From the NCBI RefSeq assembly GCF_031877795.1, contig NC_133971.1:17395171-17459170 (forward strand): a DNA stretch of 64,000 nucleotides, read 5' to 3'. Every line of letters starts with the position of its first letter. Position 1 is the stretch's first letter. The translations under genes and the position numbers were made by a program. This document shows, piece after piece, positions 21,901 through 36,900 of the stretch. The notes under the pieces are model-generated. The model was given only the letters and a program-made list of their open reading frames with translations, was not told where the DNA came from and ran no database searches. The stretch comes from Strix aluco (Eukaryota; Chordata; Aves; Strigiformes; Strigidae).

Positions 21901-24900
21901 CTAGTGAAAAGTTGTTCTGTCAGCACATTATCAAGAAGGTCTCCAAACACCAGACTGTTGTTGATGCATCTCTCCTCTGATATAACTAGTTCACACATGA
22001 CCTGGTATTAGCCAGTTTAGAGATCTGAATGTGGCTGCAAAGGATCTGTGCCACGGCTGTCATGTCTTGTATGGCAAATTTTGCTCCAGCAGTGTTTTCT
22101 AGTTCCGGTTTCATAAGTGCACACCTTCTGACAAGACCACAATTTAAGAGAGTATTAACTTCAAAAGTCTGGAGAGCAGAAAGCTAAAAGGAATACTGTG
22201 CATTTATTTGGGGGAACTGTGCATTTATTTTGGGGAAAATAAGCCCTTATCTTTTCTTTCTGAGTTGAAAAAAGACCAGTTGAGATGAAAATTGTCAGCC
22301 AAGATCTTGAAATGAGTTAAGCTTAGGAAGCACAGTCAAATGGTAACAGAGTGTGCCATCAAACCTACACAAGATTCCTGTCTGGTGTGTATGTCCTGTT
22401 AAAAGGCTTGTCTGTCACAGTTGCTCTGTGTAGACTGCAAGGACTCTACCTCTATCATTTTAGATAGTGACTGTATGGGGCACTTATTTTATGCATTTCT
22501 GTTGCAACACTCTTCACAAAAGCATGGTTCTCTCCTAGAAGGGACCTGTCAGTCTTCACCTGTTTATGAACCAAAGAAGGCTCGGAGCTACCAGACTGAA
22601 CTTGCACAGCCTGCTATCAATGGGAAAAACACATTGATATGTGCCCCCACAGGTAAGAAAACACATGTTTCTTAGAAAAATTCTCTTGGTGGAGAGGTCT
22701 GTGAAGGATAGGGAAGGGTAAAGGCTGAGACAAACTTTTCCAGCTGCTTATTTAAAAGCAGTCTTCCCTGCAGGAGTAGATCCAGATCTAACCTGAAATT
22801 AATGACCAAGGGCAACACAGAGACTGAGCAAGACAGACATGTCTCTTCAGTGCTTGTATTCAGATTTCAATGTTCTGACCTCTGCTTTCTCACTCCCCAG
22901 TGTGGATTTTTGAGATAAAATCACTCACTGATGTTTGCAGATCTTAAAGAAATTTGACTTGCAAGTTAAAGGAAAAATAGGATGAGTTGCCATCAGACTC
23001 CCCTGTCTTCTGTACTGCTATGCCTGCAACATCAAAACACCATGGGGAACTTCGGCAATAGCTCAGGACTGAATTAAGAATATTGAAGTTCAGCAGCAAA
23101 AGAGAGATAAATCGGCTCTTTCTCTACACCTGTGTTCTCCATGTTGCTAGCCTGATTCTCCCCTGGGCCCTGCAGAGGCAGGTGGGGTAGCAGAGGCACG
23201 GACACAGCAGAGCTCTGGGTGGCCTGCACAGTGAACCTGAGTGCTGAAGGAAACGAAATGTGAGAGAAGCAAGGCTGTGTGGGGAAGGGTGGAAGCGCAA
23301 AGTGCCTGGTGCTTGTACCACGGTCCGATTTGATGTGGGAGCACGTTCTAAGAGCAGAAATAGACTCAGTGATTTCAAAGAACTAAAATAAAACTGCAAA
23401 CGGATTTTCCTTCTCAGTGACTGCTACATGGTCTTTACAGACTGAGAATGTGAGAGAGGAAGGGATGATTACCCACCTGAGTAAGCAGCAAGCATGTGTT
23501 CAAATCTATCCGCAGAGAGTCTGGAAGTATAACAGCCCTCTTGTTGGCTCCCTGTTGTTGCAGGCACACAGATGAGACAGGTACCTGCTTACAAACACAC
23601 CCTTTCATACTAGTGCTTTACCTTTCATGTTCTTCATTTAAAGGATCTGGAAAAACGTTTGTCGCACTTCTGATTTGTGAACACCATTTCCAAAACATGT
23701 CCTCAGGACAAAAAGCAAAAGTTGTCTTTCTTGCAACCAAAGTGCCAGTGTATGAACAACAGAAAAATGTATTCAGGCAGCATTTTGAAAGAAGTGGGTA
23801 AGTATAATTCTACCTGGTGGCTTCCTCCACACAAAATAAACTGCTGTCTAGGTCAGTTGTGGCTAGGGCAAAATGTAATGGGTTTACCGGTGGTAAGTGT
23901 TTTGCGTTAACATAAGAATGATGCCTAGTGGTAAGAACTGCAAGTTACCATCATAGACTGGAGAGTCTGAAGTCTGCTTTTGGAGAGTTTAAGCACTGCT
24001 TGTGCAGCATCTATGGAAATGGTCGAAGTATAGACAACCTATAGCTTCTAATTTTGAAGGAACTGATTACTGAACATCCACATATGAATCATTATAGCTA
24101 CAGGAAAATGAGGCTGCTGGACAGAAAACAGTCCCATGCCGTCAATCGTATACAGAAAAGGGATGAAGGGAAGGATCTCCAAATAAAGCTTACATGTGAA
24201 CTGACAGATGCAGCTTAAATGTACAAATTCATTACCCCTCAAAGATAATGTATTTTGGTTAATGGGAATTGAAAACCCAGGTTTTTTGTTGGCTTCTGTG
24301 GGTCAAAATGCTGGCTGCAACAATTTGACATTTTGAACTTAGTCACTACCCTTCAGGCTTGCTGACAAGTCCATTCTTCTAGCTTTTTTTGCCCTGCAAG
24401 ACATCCTTTTTCATACCCTAACTTTTTCCTTTTCTTCCTAGATATTCTGTTCAAGGAATTAGTGGTGAAACAGTTGCAAATGTTTCTGTAGAAAAGGTTA
24501 TACAGGACAGTGACATCATTGTGCTAACACCCCAGATTCTTGTGAATAGCATTGAGGAGGGGATCCTTAGCTCCCTCTCCATCTTCACTCTGATGATATT
24601 TGATGAGTGCCACAACACCACGGGCAATCACCCTTACAATGTGTTAATGACCAGATACCTGCAACAAAAATTTGACTCCTCTGCAAGCCAGCTGCCTCAG
24701 GTAAGACCCAGACTATCAGTGGTGGAAACATTTAAAGTATTTTGCAGTACAGTCAGCAAAGCCTGAAGTCTTCCCTTTTGTGTTAATCCAGTTCAAACTC
24801 CCATTTAACAACGGCTGCAAATTGAAACAGTAGCATATAGAACACTTTTTCCCTCTTCTCAGGCACCTCCAGGCTGTTTTCTCATATTCTATCTTCCCTG

Positions 24901-27900
24901 CAGCTGCTGAGAAGGACTGATCAAGCATGACAGAGACCAGAGTACTTGAGAGCAAACAGGATTGCTGGCCTAGGAAGAAAGTATGTGCCCCAGAATTCAG
25001 TAATCTCCTTGTCACCTCTCTGTTGCTGTCTTCTGCAACAGTAAAATGGGGCCACTGCCTTCACTGGCAGGAAGTTTTGGTTCAGCTGAGAAGACATCTC
25101 CTCTGAATGAATGCAGAGGACAGTTCTGGGGGTGATTTGTTGATTCTGCGTATAATAAGCACTGATGAATACAGCTGGTTATGAATTTAAGTAGGTGGAT
25201 TATGTATTTTCAGTTTGAATACTCTAAGCTTGAGTGCCCTGGAGAGGGGCCCTGGGGACATGGTTAGGCTCTCAAGATTTAGTCCTTGCACTCATGTTTA
25301 CTTCAGCTGCCTGTTTTGTTTCCTTGTTTTTGAAGACACAGATGACTTGGCAATTGGTAACAGCATCTCCTGGGTGTTTTTCATTTGTGACAAAGGATCA
25401 ACCACTGCTATTCATGTGTGTGCTCAGATTGTAGGTTTAACTGCTTCTGTTGGAGTTGGTAATGCCAAGAATGTCGAGGAAACGATAGAGCACATCTGTA
25501 CCCTCTGCTCCTACCTTGACATACAGTCCCTGTCCACTGTCAGAGAGAACAAAGAGGATCTGCAGAGATTCAGAAACAAGCCAGAAACATGTAAGCACAC
25601 TTTCTTTTCCCATGAGATGCAAAGCACCATAATTAAGGCACCTATCCAATTCCCCTATGGTCAGGTGAAGCTAAAAGCTTAAAACTAAGCTGGAGCTTTG
25701 CTTCCTGCTGGCTTGAAAGGAGAAGCATGCACCTCACTGTTGCCCTGCAGTAAGCCAGTGCCCATTCAGGCAAATTTTCTCTTTGCTGAGATCCACAATC
25801 TCTGGTTTTTATTCAGTTCTGCCAGTGAAGACTGGGGGCTGTTTCTTCCTGTGCAACTATAATGCTCATTAATGATAAACATCATTAAGATTGCATAGAG
25901 CACCATATGTAGCATTCTTCTAGAGAAGAATTTGTTCTGTGCTGCCCAGGGAAATGTTTTACTTATTCAGGCCACTGACTTCCATTTCTTGTCTCTAGAT
26001 GTCAGATGGGTTAAAATGCGAGTTCAGAATCACTTTGCAGACATTATCTCAGGTCTGATGTCTGAGACAGAGGCGTTGATGAGGAAGATTTACTCAGTGG
26101 GTAAGAAACTGTAATATGCCTGTAACTGGGATTCAGTCTTTGATTACATCAGTGTAAATTCTCATGGCTGCCAGAACAGTCACTCTTTTCCTACTTCCTT
26201 TCTCCTCCTTCCTTTTTACGTGCCTTTAATGAATATTTCCTACATAACAGATTACAGGTAGAAGAGCCAACTATTTTCCTGTTATATGTGATTAGTTTGA
26301 TAATCATAAATGGTTTTCTTGGATTTCAACCTGTTTTTCGTGCAGCTAAGGATGGTGTGCTTTTGACACTGTCAAATAATTTTGAATGTTTAAAGAATCT
26401 GAAACAAAACTACCAAAGCACTTGCTTTCAAAATGTGATGTGCTGGATTTCATTGATGAGAGATACCTGTATGTTCTTATTTAAGCATTTCTCCAAATGC
26501 TTTGTACTTAAATCTGTCTCTGTTAAGGAAATCAAGAAGGGTCTTGGTTATGGTGTTACTCTGGATGGTGTAGTTTCTTCCTTTCAGCAAAGTTTACTTT
26601 CACTCTTGCTGCTCTGACACTTCTCATATTTTCTCTGGCCTCTCCGAGTTGCACTCAGAGTTATTTCTAGGGGTGCACTGACTGCCTTTTCTGGCCAGCA
26701 TTTTGTCCTCTCTATACCTCTGGGTATCCCTATTTCCACTGTTTACCAGGTCTCCATTATTTCCTATTAAACACATTTAAGGTAATTTCACAGAGGAGGA
26801 TCTGTGGAACATAAACATCACCAGAGAGAGGATATGGCTGCCTAAGAAAGGAAACACTTGTATGTAGGGTTCCACCCTCAGAAGCTGCAGTGAAGGTTTG
26901 CAGAGAGGGAGGTGAATGGCTGTGAGAAGAGAATGGGCCTGATGGTCATGAGACCTAATTCTGCAGCCCTTCAGAAATAAATTGATCTTTCCTGCTTTTG
27001 CAGAGTTCCTAACTGGTGTCCAGTAAATGACTGTTATCAAGAAATTTGAGAACTACAGGGGGTACAAATCAGAGACCCATGGATGGCTATGCTCAGGATC
27101 AGCTCTGGTCTGTCCAGCTCTGAATTAAAGGATTTTGTCTGTGCTTGGACTGGCCTTTGCAAACTGACTAGGGTACCTTTTCTATACTTTCTAGATTTCT
27201 GCCCCGCCCACCCCCCCCACCCCTCCCGATACTGGAGAGTGAACTATATTCTGAGGCAGGAAGGCAGAATTAAAAAATCCCACCAAAACAAAAAAACCCC
27301 ACCTAACCAAAAAGAAACCCCAACCTAAAACCCAAGAAACACCAATAAAGAACAAATACAGTGGAATTTTCAAAGTGCATGCTAAATTAAGCAGACGCTT
27401 CTGAAGCGTATTTCTGCACCACAGTTCCTCTTGCATGAATGCCATTGGCTTCCCTTCTGTGGACCCTCTGATTACTGAAGTTTGTGAAACACTCAGAGTA
27501 TGTATTCAACAAACAGGTACTAACTAGTTCTGCCGCAAGAACAGGCCCTTGGATAATAGGCTTTTAGGTACCATGGACTGTACAGCAAATGAATACTTAA
27601 CTGATGAGTAGCTGGTAATTCAAGGAGCAATGCACATGCAGTTTCTTGAATACTGTAGGCTTCTTATAGGATAAGTGAGCTCTAATTTTACTGCTATAGA
27701 CTGCAGATGTGTGTACGTACACAGATCCTCAGCTGAATTGTACTGGGTTAATTTTAGAGTAAAATCTGGGTATACATTGAAACACAGGGCCAGGCTCTTC
27801 TCAGATGGTTCCCAGAGGCAGGACAAGAGGCAGTGGGGCACAAACAGAAATACTTAAACAGGAAGAATTTCTTTGCTGCAACGGTGGTCAAACACTGGAA

Positions 27901-30900
27901 CAGGTTGCCCAGAGAAGTTGTGGAGTCTCTGTCCTTGCACGTACTCAAAATCCATTTGGACATGATCCTAAGTGACTGGCTCTAGGTGACCCTGCTTTGA
28001 GTAGAGGGTTGGACTAAAACCTTCCACAGGTGCCTCCCAGCCTCAGTGGTTCTGTGTTCTTCTGCACAGGCTTTTTAGATCTAACATTCATGGAAAATAT
28101 TTTATCTTCTAGTTAACTGTTCTGGTTATTTGTTAGTCAAGATGAATAAATGTTTGTTTCCTCCTTCTTTACTAGATACTATCTCCCAAATCAACAAGAA
28201 CAATTTTGGAACACAGAAATATGAACACTGGATAGTTGCCACTCAGAAAAAATGCAGGCTGTTGCAACTGGCAGATAAGGAGAAGGAGAGCAGCATTTGT
28301 AGAGACCTTTTCATTTGCACTGAGCACCTGCGGGTAAGTTTGTATCTTCTCTCCTTCCATACAGAGATGGAGTCATCCTGTTCCTTCTGATACAGGTATA
28401 TTCACTTAGGAGCAGGTTTCAAACCTAATCATTTTATTTGACACAGGCTAAAGCATGGCGTGTAAGAGTTATGTCTTAAGATGCTAAGAACAGTATAGTG
28501 CAGAGGAGATTTGTAATGCCTATGTTGTCATGCAAATGGAAGAACAACACAAGTTTGTAATACTTATTCTAGCTAAATAAAATCTGCATTCATCCCCTGT
28601 TCCATGGAAAATGAGGCTTAAATGTGTATGTCTCTCTTCCTGAGCAGAAATTCAATGATGCTCTCATCATCAGTGAAGACGCCCGCATCGAAGATGCTTT
28701 AGCTTACCTAACTGAATTTTTCACAAATGTTAAAAATGGACCATATACAGAATTAGAGGAGCAACTAACAGCCAAATTTCAAGGTATTTCACACAGTACC
28801 TGTGACAGGTGCAGAGGAGAAGGTGGCTTATGGTAAGATGATTCAAGTGTTTTCTTCAGAGTAAGTGCAGTTGTTTTCCAGAAACTTTGCACTTTTCAAA
28901 AGATCTAGTGTCTGTGTGGGTGCAAATGTAGTCTTAGGGTAGGCACTGGGGGACTTACTTTCTGGGACTGCAAGCATCTAGTGAAGGAGCTAAGGAAGTA
29001 GCAGTAATTGTGGCTAGATGCTGTAGTAGGTTCTTACATGCCTGACTTGGAGATAAGGGTGTGTGGCACGAAGTAGGGGGATGGTCTACAATCATGGACG
29101 CTGGCAACATTAGATAGGGCAACATACATTGCTCAGTGCACTGCCTAGCCTCCTCCTGCCCAATGCTCCTGGATAAATCCCTAACTTTCGGGAAGAAGCA
29201 GTGGCCGTTGTATCCTTCTGATTAGAAGTTAGAGGTTGCACTGTTCTCTAACCTCTGATTTAGTAGTAGTGTGTTGTAAACCAGCCTGTGATCTGGTGTG
29301 TTGCAGTGTTGACTGCAGTTTCAAATCACTGGACTGCCTGCCCTCTATTGTCAGTAGTTTCCTAAGAAGGAATAGCACCGCTCTTTGCAAGAACTGAGTT
29401 TGTTTTGATGCTGTGTTTTGATGTACAGTATGTCACAGAGGTTCTCCTGTCAGTTTGCTACAGAATTTTTTTTTCTGGGGATTTTGTTGCATTTAACCAA
29501 TAGCTTTCTTTGATTGCATCTGAAAGAATGATATAGAAAATAAAAATAAATGCTAAAGAGAATGTGGGTGGCATTTGAAAGTAGGTTTGGGTGAGAATTC
29601 TGTTTTCTGCATTAAAGAAGGTAAGTTATTCAAGAAACTGCTATTTTCTTCCAGAGAAAGAACCAGAACTGACTTCCCTTTCAAAAGATGAATCAAATGA
29701 GAATCCCAAGCTGGAAGAGCTTGCTTGCATCCTGGATGAAGCATACCGCTATAACCCACAGACTCGCACTCTTCTCTTTGCTAAGACAAGAGCCTTAGTA
29801 GCTGTAAGACATTTCTTTTTAAAGCTTCTAAAATGGGAAGTGAGAAAATATAATGCCTCATCTATTACCCTTCCCATTTTGATCTGGAAACAGAAAAATA
29901 TATACGTATTTGATCTTCCTAAGAAAAGATTTATCTTTCTGTATCTTCCTAAGCACTGATGCTCTGAGACAGGATGAGTGGGTTGTTTTTTTTTCTAAAA
30001 ACTACAGTACAGGGATGGTGTCCTTCACCACTTCTTCTTGCTACATGCCCTAGCTGATCATTAAGTTGTCAGATTTTTACTTTAGGTCTGAAGTCAGTTT
30101 TAACAAGATGTGTTACAAGGTTTTTGGCTTTAATGTGGCAGTGTTACAAACCAGGAGCTCTGCTCTATTACTGACTGCACATCTGGAAGTATATATAGGT
30201 TTCCCAGAGGATTCATATGGGTCCAAAGGAGGTCTCTGTGTTCTTGATCAAGAAAAAAGAAAGACTTTGTGGAGCAGATGTCCTCTGGACCCTTCTGATG
30301 CACTGGTCTACTACATATGTGCCTAGGATCAAGGATCTAGGCTGGCTAATCTAAAAAGGTCTCCCTTCCAACACCATGTTCCCAGAAAAAGTTCATGTTT
30401 GAAGTAAGAGTGCTGCTAATCATTAGCTTCTGTTGCTCTCAAATATTTACTGCAAGATGTCATAGTCTCTGGCTACTGATTTATCAGGTGAGAGTCCCAA
30501 CCCCCATTTTACCCTTGGGTATAGACATGCTGGATGAATTGCAAACCAGAAAAAAATAAAAGGCAGGCTAAAGTCCAAACTAACAACACCATGCATGTGC
30601 TGGCAACTTGCCATTATAGATGTAAAAGCTTACTGTAGCTTGGCTGAATTTTGTTCTTACGTGAAAGCAGTTTGAAGGTGCTGCTTTCAGTGTGCAGTGG
30701 GAAAGTGCAGTTTGTAAATGGCAACTCATTTCCTTTGGATTCCAGAGGTGTAGTGTTCGCTGATCTGTTTGTTTATAAGAGAAAAAGGCATACTTTTTAG
30801 CAGTGAAAGGCTCCTTGCTCTCTAGCCAGTCTTTAAGTTGAAGGGGTGGGAAAAGTGGAAATCAGCTGTGGCATAGTTTGATTTGGCATCATGGCTGTCA

Positions 30901-33900
30901 CCCTTGCTTTCTCACCTATTAATAGATGTTCCCTCCTGACGCAAAAGTTCCACCTTCTTTTCTGCTTTTGGTTCTCAGAAGTATTAATTGTCTAGGCAAC
31001 CATGGGCAGGATCTACCTATCTATCCAAAGTAACATTTCATCTGGACAGTGATCTAACACCCTGATTTGCTTTCCAGGCTTTGAAGAAGTGGATAGAAGC
31101 AAACCCTCTGCTTAGCCACATAAAGTCAGATGTCTTGATGGGTCGTGGAAGAAGAGATCAAAAAACAGGTACACAGGTTTGCACTGAGGAATCCCAGTTG
31201 CTAGACCTATGGTGGCTATGCTAAAATTGTCCTACTCTCCTGTGTTCGTCTTCTGTGCTCTTAAACAGAGGAAGGTCATGCAAGGTTGTGCTGCGCTTTC
31301 TTCCGTATCTGGAAGGCCTTTAACCATTCCTAAGGTGATGCCTACTTTTTCTGTCCAGAATCTTTGGTTAAAGCAGTGGTTATACTGTCAGTGACCCTTT
31401 GATGCAGTATTCTTTTGCTAGTTCAAAATAATTTTAGAAACTGTTCACTATCATGACTTCTTGTGGTTATTTCTAGTGGTATTTTCCCTGTTCCTTTTAC
31501 AGATCCCTCTCTTATTTTGTGTTTGTTGGCACAAATAGTTTAAGGTAGAATGGAACCTACAGCCAACTTATGCATGGTTTAAGTTAAGAGTTAGCTTGGG
31601 CTTAAACTAACTAAGCTGTATAGGTCTCTAATAAAGATCAGCTAGGTGTTGTGTCTGAAATGGTGTTTCCCAGGATGACAATTCCTGTGGCACATCAACA
31701 GGAATTCCTGCTCAGTGAGTACAGTATGCAGTCAGATGGATATGTAAACTTAAAGTACTTTTCCAGATTAAGAGGACATGCTCATTTCTAATGAGCAAAT
31801 GCAGGTATGTTGCTCAAGGAACTCTTCAGTGTTTTTTCCTGACACAGTTTCTTGGTACTGTAGGTATGACGCTCCCAATGCAGAAGGGTGTACTGGATGC
31901 ATTCAAAACCAACAAAGACAGCAGACTGCTAATTGCTACCTCTGTTGCTGACGAAGGCATTGATATTTCTGAGTGCAACCTTGTTGTGCTCTATGAATAC
32001 TTTGGTAATGTCACCAAAATGATCCAAGTAACAGGTATGAAATTTCAGAGTTATTACTTTAGAAACCTGTTTTGGCCTAGAAGTGGACATAAAGTGCTAC
32101 TTAATGGCACTTTGGAAATACTGTAGTAATATATGCATGTCTTGCTGTTGTTCCTCTGTGCCCCTGAGTGAAGTCAGATGAATGATGGGACCAGACATGA
32201 CAATTTCTTCACAGAACTGAGTCCTGGATATTGTGTGACTTTTCTTTTGCCATGCAAATTAGCCATGCTGCACAAGGTTATTGAACTGTTGAGGACTGAT
32301 CCCTTAGGTGGGTAATTATACATATAAGCAGAAGTATGGCTAGAAATAGCGCAAACCGTTCTGACTGTGACAATTTACAAAGGACTGCTGCAATGGAGTT
32401 TCGTGCATTGCTTTGCCTTCTGAAGACCTTCACCCGCCCAGTGGCTTATTAGCAACCCAGCCACACGCAGGTACCCGAGGCCTTTGCATGTGCAGACCTC
32501 TAACACTGAAGACAAAAAAAAAAAAGAGGAAACCCTGTTTCTGTCTTGGCTTGTCTAAACAAGTCTGACTTCGGTCTTGAATCTTGGTGATTTTACGATA
32601 CAGCCAGTAGAGGGGAATGAAGAGCCACACTAAATACTGGTTTCTGTTTAACATTCCTGAATGTCATAAAACTGCTTACGTCTTTCAAGGGTGGATCCGC
32701 AAAATTTTATCCTATCACCCAAGTAGTTAACTTCATAATTTGACAGGAAGCAATCTCCACTGTACTTATTCCTCTGCTATCAGGGTTTGTGTCCTGTGAT
32801 TTTCTTAGTTTTGTCTTATAATGAAATAATTGGTCCAGAATTCATGTTTATGGGTGATAGTGTTTATTCTTACAAGCCGTTAAAGATGGAAAGAAAATAG
32901 GTTGCATCAGTTTTAAACCACATAAAATCATGACTTTGTGGGAATGGGAGCTCAAAAGCATATGTGAAAACTTTCTTACTGAAACACTTCTAAACTGGCA
33001 TGAGATCCCTGTAGTTCTTAGTTTGTCTATGTCACAGCAGCAAAAAGCAGGCAGGCAGTAGGCATAGAGAAGGTGGAAGACATAGCACTTGCTCTTTTTG
33101 TCTCTTTTCTTGCCAGCACTCTATTTCCAGTTCCTCAGGCTTTTTTATGTGATAAGACTATTTTTTTTTTAATAGACACCAATTAGCAGGGCAGAAAACT
33201 AGTAAGTAAGGCTAAGATGAACTTTTCTCCTCTAGCTTTTTTCTGCACAAGACAGCAAGATGCTGTACAATAACTGAAGTGTCAAGCACGCCTGAGCTTC
33301 AGTGAGGCAGGCCACAGAAGTAGCCAATACAGCACTGGCTGGGGGCTATCCATGAGGATACCTGGAAGGGGGCATCTTGTTCTGGTTTGTGATTGAAGGA
33401 GAAAGAGCTGAGAAAATCCTCTTTAGAAGCAGCATTATCTGAATCTGAACATGCAAAACAAAAGCAGCTACACAGAAGGTCCTTAATGCTCTTTTATGCC
33501 ATAGCTGCCGCTTTTGCACATCTTGTTAAGAGTGACTAAAGAGGATAAATGTATTGCTGTATAGGTCGTGGAAGGGCAAGAGGTAGCAAGTGCATCCTTG
33601 TGACAAGCAAAACAGAAGTGGTTGAGAATGAGAAACACAACCGTTACAAGGAAGAAATGATGAATGAAGCTATTGAAAAGCTACAGAATTGGGATGAAAC
33701 AACATTTGCAAGAAAGGTTTGTACTTTTGTAGAATTTTCATACTCAAATCTACAGGTATAATCTACATCAGCCTCATCTACTGGCACTCTATCTAGGACC
33801 AAGTGATAACCTGAGAAAAGTGTTCACTGTTACTTGTTTTCAGACCAAGGCTAGATCAGCAGAGAAGGGATTGTGTGTCCTGTTAGCTTGCAGAATGTCA

Positions 33901-36900
33901 TCTCTACTGTAACTGTAAAAAAATTAGAAGTGGAGGTAGAATTCATATAAACTTCTCAGCTTAGAAATAAAACATAAACTGTTATGGCCACTGGAAGAAA
34001 AATATTGCTGTGTCTGCTTGGGATAGTGGAGAGGGAGATGTGAAACTATGCAGACGGTTGTAATATGTCCATCCATGTAAAGTGCCTCTGAACATGAGCC
34101 TTAGCAGCAGACCAGTACAAGTGCTTTTCTAAAGATGTTTGTTGCCGTGCCAAGTGCTTGTGAATTTCAAACCAGTTGTTTCTGGGACACTTAATGTCCC
34201 AGGCAATGTTTTCTTAATAGGATGACATTTGGGTTTGTACATGCTCTTCTGCTGGTGACTTCTTTTGTACTGCCTACAGTACTGTTCATCTTTGCTTCAA
34301 GCACTGGTGTCTGGCAGATGAACAAGCCTAGTAGAACACCTCAGCACACATTCAGTGCTTTACATTAACCCTGCTGAGTGCTGCACACACACCAGATCAA
34401 AAAATATCGTGAGAGTAGAAAGAAGTGTCAAGAACTCTGGTGCTGAGGTGACATGAAAGAGGTGTCTCGGGCTAAGCCAATGATGGACTCCTGGTCAGGC
34501 AAGGTCCTGCCTGGTGCAGCAGGTGTGTCTCCTCTGTGACCACCCTACCTTCCCAGGTGCTCTCACATAATGGGTATGAAGCTCTGCAGTTGGAACCAAA
34601 AAATGATGAGGATGATGGTTCATCTAGCTTGGAGGTGTTGCTAAGGCTAAGTTGGCCTATGCTCTGCATCAAAATGACTTCCATAAACAAAAAAAGAAGG
34701 GTCATTGTCATAGGAGACCCTCTCCTGAGGGGAACAGAAGCTCAGTATGCTGACTGGACCCACTTCTTAGTCTGCTGCCTCTGTGGGTCACAGGTTAAAG
34801 ATGTGAAGAGAAAACTTCCTACCCTGGCACAGCCCTCAGATTATTATCCATTACTGATTTTTTTATGTGAAGTTGCAACAAGAAGTCCGAGGGCAATCAA
34901 GAGATACTTCAGGGCCTTGGGACAACTGGTTAAGGGATCAGGAGCACAAGTAGTGTTCTCTTCTATCCTTACAGTTGCAGAGAATGATGAGGGAAGAAAC
35001 AGGAAGACCCAGCAGATCAGTACCTGGCTCCATGACTGGTGTCACCAGCAAACTTTGGGGTTTTTGATCATGGGCCAGTCTACATGACAACAGGCCTGCT
35101 GGCGACAGATGGGGTACACCTGTCTCAAAGCGGAAAAAGGATCTTTGTGCAGGAGTTAGCAGGGCTCACTGAAAGAGTCAACTAGATTTGAAGGGGGAAG
35201 GGGATAGAACCAGACTTGCTAGAGATAAGCCTGGAGGCAGGACGCCAATGTTTGAGGGATGGTGTGCTAGCAAGGTCCTTTGGTCTGCCATCACAGTGGA
35301 GGCAGGGGATGGAGATCCACACAGCAGTGAAGACTCAAGGGTTCTTGACGTTTAGAAACCATGGGAGTGCCTGAGAACAGTCACATAGGAATTAGGGCTT
35401 CTCCCCCAAAAAAGGTGGTAGGATCAATAGCCCAGCTGAGGTGTATCTACACCAATGCACACAGTATGGGCAACAAACAGGAGGAGCTGGAAGCCATTGT
35501 GCAGCTGGAAAACTATAATAAAGTTGCAATCGTGGAAACATGGTGGGATGACTCACACAACTAGAGTTCTGCAGTGGATGACTATAAGCTCTTCAGACGG
35601 GATAGGCAAGGAAGGAGAGGTGGTGGGTTAGCCCTGTATGTTCAGGAGTGCTTTGACTGTCTAGAGTTTGATGATGGGATGAAAGTGTTGACTGTTTGTG
35701 GTTAAGAATCAGGGGGAAGGTCAACAAAGCTGATATCATGGTGGGAGTCTGTTACAGACCACCAAACCAGGATGAAGAGGCAGATGAAATACAAGCAGCT
35801 GGGAGAAATCTCAAAATTGCTAGCCCTTCTTCTTGTGGGGGACTTCAACTTAACCAATGTCTTCTGGAAATTCAATACAGCAGAAACAGTCTAGGAGGTC
35901 CCTGGAGTGTGTGGAAGATAACTTCCTGACACAGCTGGTGAGTGAGTCAGCTAGGGAAGATGCCCCACTGGACCTGTTGTTTGTGAACAAAGAAGGACTT
36001 GTGGGTGAAGTGATGGTTGGAGGCCATCTTGGGCACAATGATCAAAAAATGATAGTTTTTGATTCTTGGAGAAGGAAGGGGGTGAGCAGAACTGCTACTC
36101 TGGACTTCCAGAGGACAGACTTTGGCCTGTTTAGGGGTCTGGTTGACAGAGTCCCTTGGGAGGCAGTCCTGAAGGGCAAAGGAGTCCAGGAAGGCTGGAC
36201 ATTCTTCAAGAAGGAAATCTTAATGGTGCAGGAGCAGGTTGTCCCCATGTGCCGAAAGACGAGCCAGTGGGAAAGATGACCACCTGGCTGAACAGGGAGC
36301 TTTGGCTGGAACTCAGGGAAAAAAAATAAAAAGTTTATGACCTTATTGGAAGAACAGGCAGGCAACTTAGGAGGAAAAGGATGTCATGAGGTTATGGAGG
36401 GAGAGAATTAGAAGGGCCAAAGCCCAACTAGAACTTAATATGGCTACTGCCATAAAAGACAATAAAAAGTCTTTCAATAAATACATTAGCAACAAAAGGA
36501 GGGCTAAGGAGAATCTCCATCCTTTATTGGATGCAGGGGGAAACATAGTGACAAAGGTTGAGGAAAAGGCTGAGGTACTCAATGCCTTCTTTGCCTCAGT
36601 CTTTAATTGTAAGACCAGTTTTCTTAGGGTACACAGCGCCCTGAGCTGGAAGACAGGGATGGGGAGCAGAATGAAGTGCCCATAATCCAAGGGAAAATGG
36701 TTAGTGACCTGCTACACCACTTACGATATAAACAGGTCTATGAAGCCAGATGGAATACACCCAAGGGTACTGAGGCAGCTGGCAGAAGTGCTCACCAAGC
36801 CACTTTCAATCATTTATCAGCAGTCCTGGCTAACTGGGGAGGTCTCTGTTGGCTGGAGGTTAGAAAATGTGACTCCCATCTACAAGAAGGGCCAGAAGGA

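Larger units (their letters stand above)
19788..23643. other. RIG-I introns 4, 5 and 6
   Basis: Intron 4 (19788-21569) is very AT-rich and contains the candidate terminal exon at 20058-20109. Introns 5 (21696-22538) and 6 (22653-23643) show nothing recognisable. Confidence 0.7.
23798..28175. other. RIG-I introns 7 to 10
   Basis: Introns at 23798-24441, 24701-25427, 25591-25998 and 26101-28175. Only the last holds a recognised element, the CR1 fragment at 27786-28065. It also has C-rich and A/C-rich simple sequence near 27200-27345. Confidence 0.75.
28334..33564. other. RIG-I introns 11 to 15
   Basis: Introns at 28334-28647, 28784-29654, 29804-31077, 31169-31863 and 32035-33564. A weak CR1-like 3' end may lie near 30290-30385. 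Otherwise nothing recognised. Confidence 0.65.

Noticed and set aside
30290-30385. Possible CR1 3' end in RIG-I intron 13
   Set aside because: Only a short AAAAGGTCTCCCTTCCAACA match; too little to call an element without a library search.
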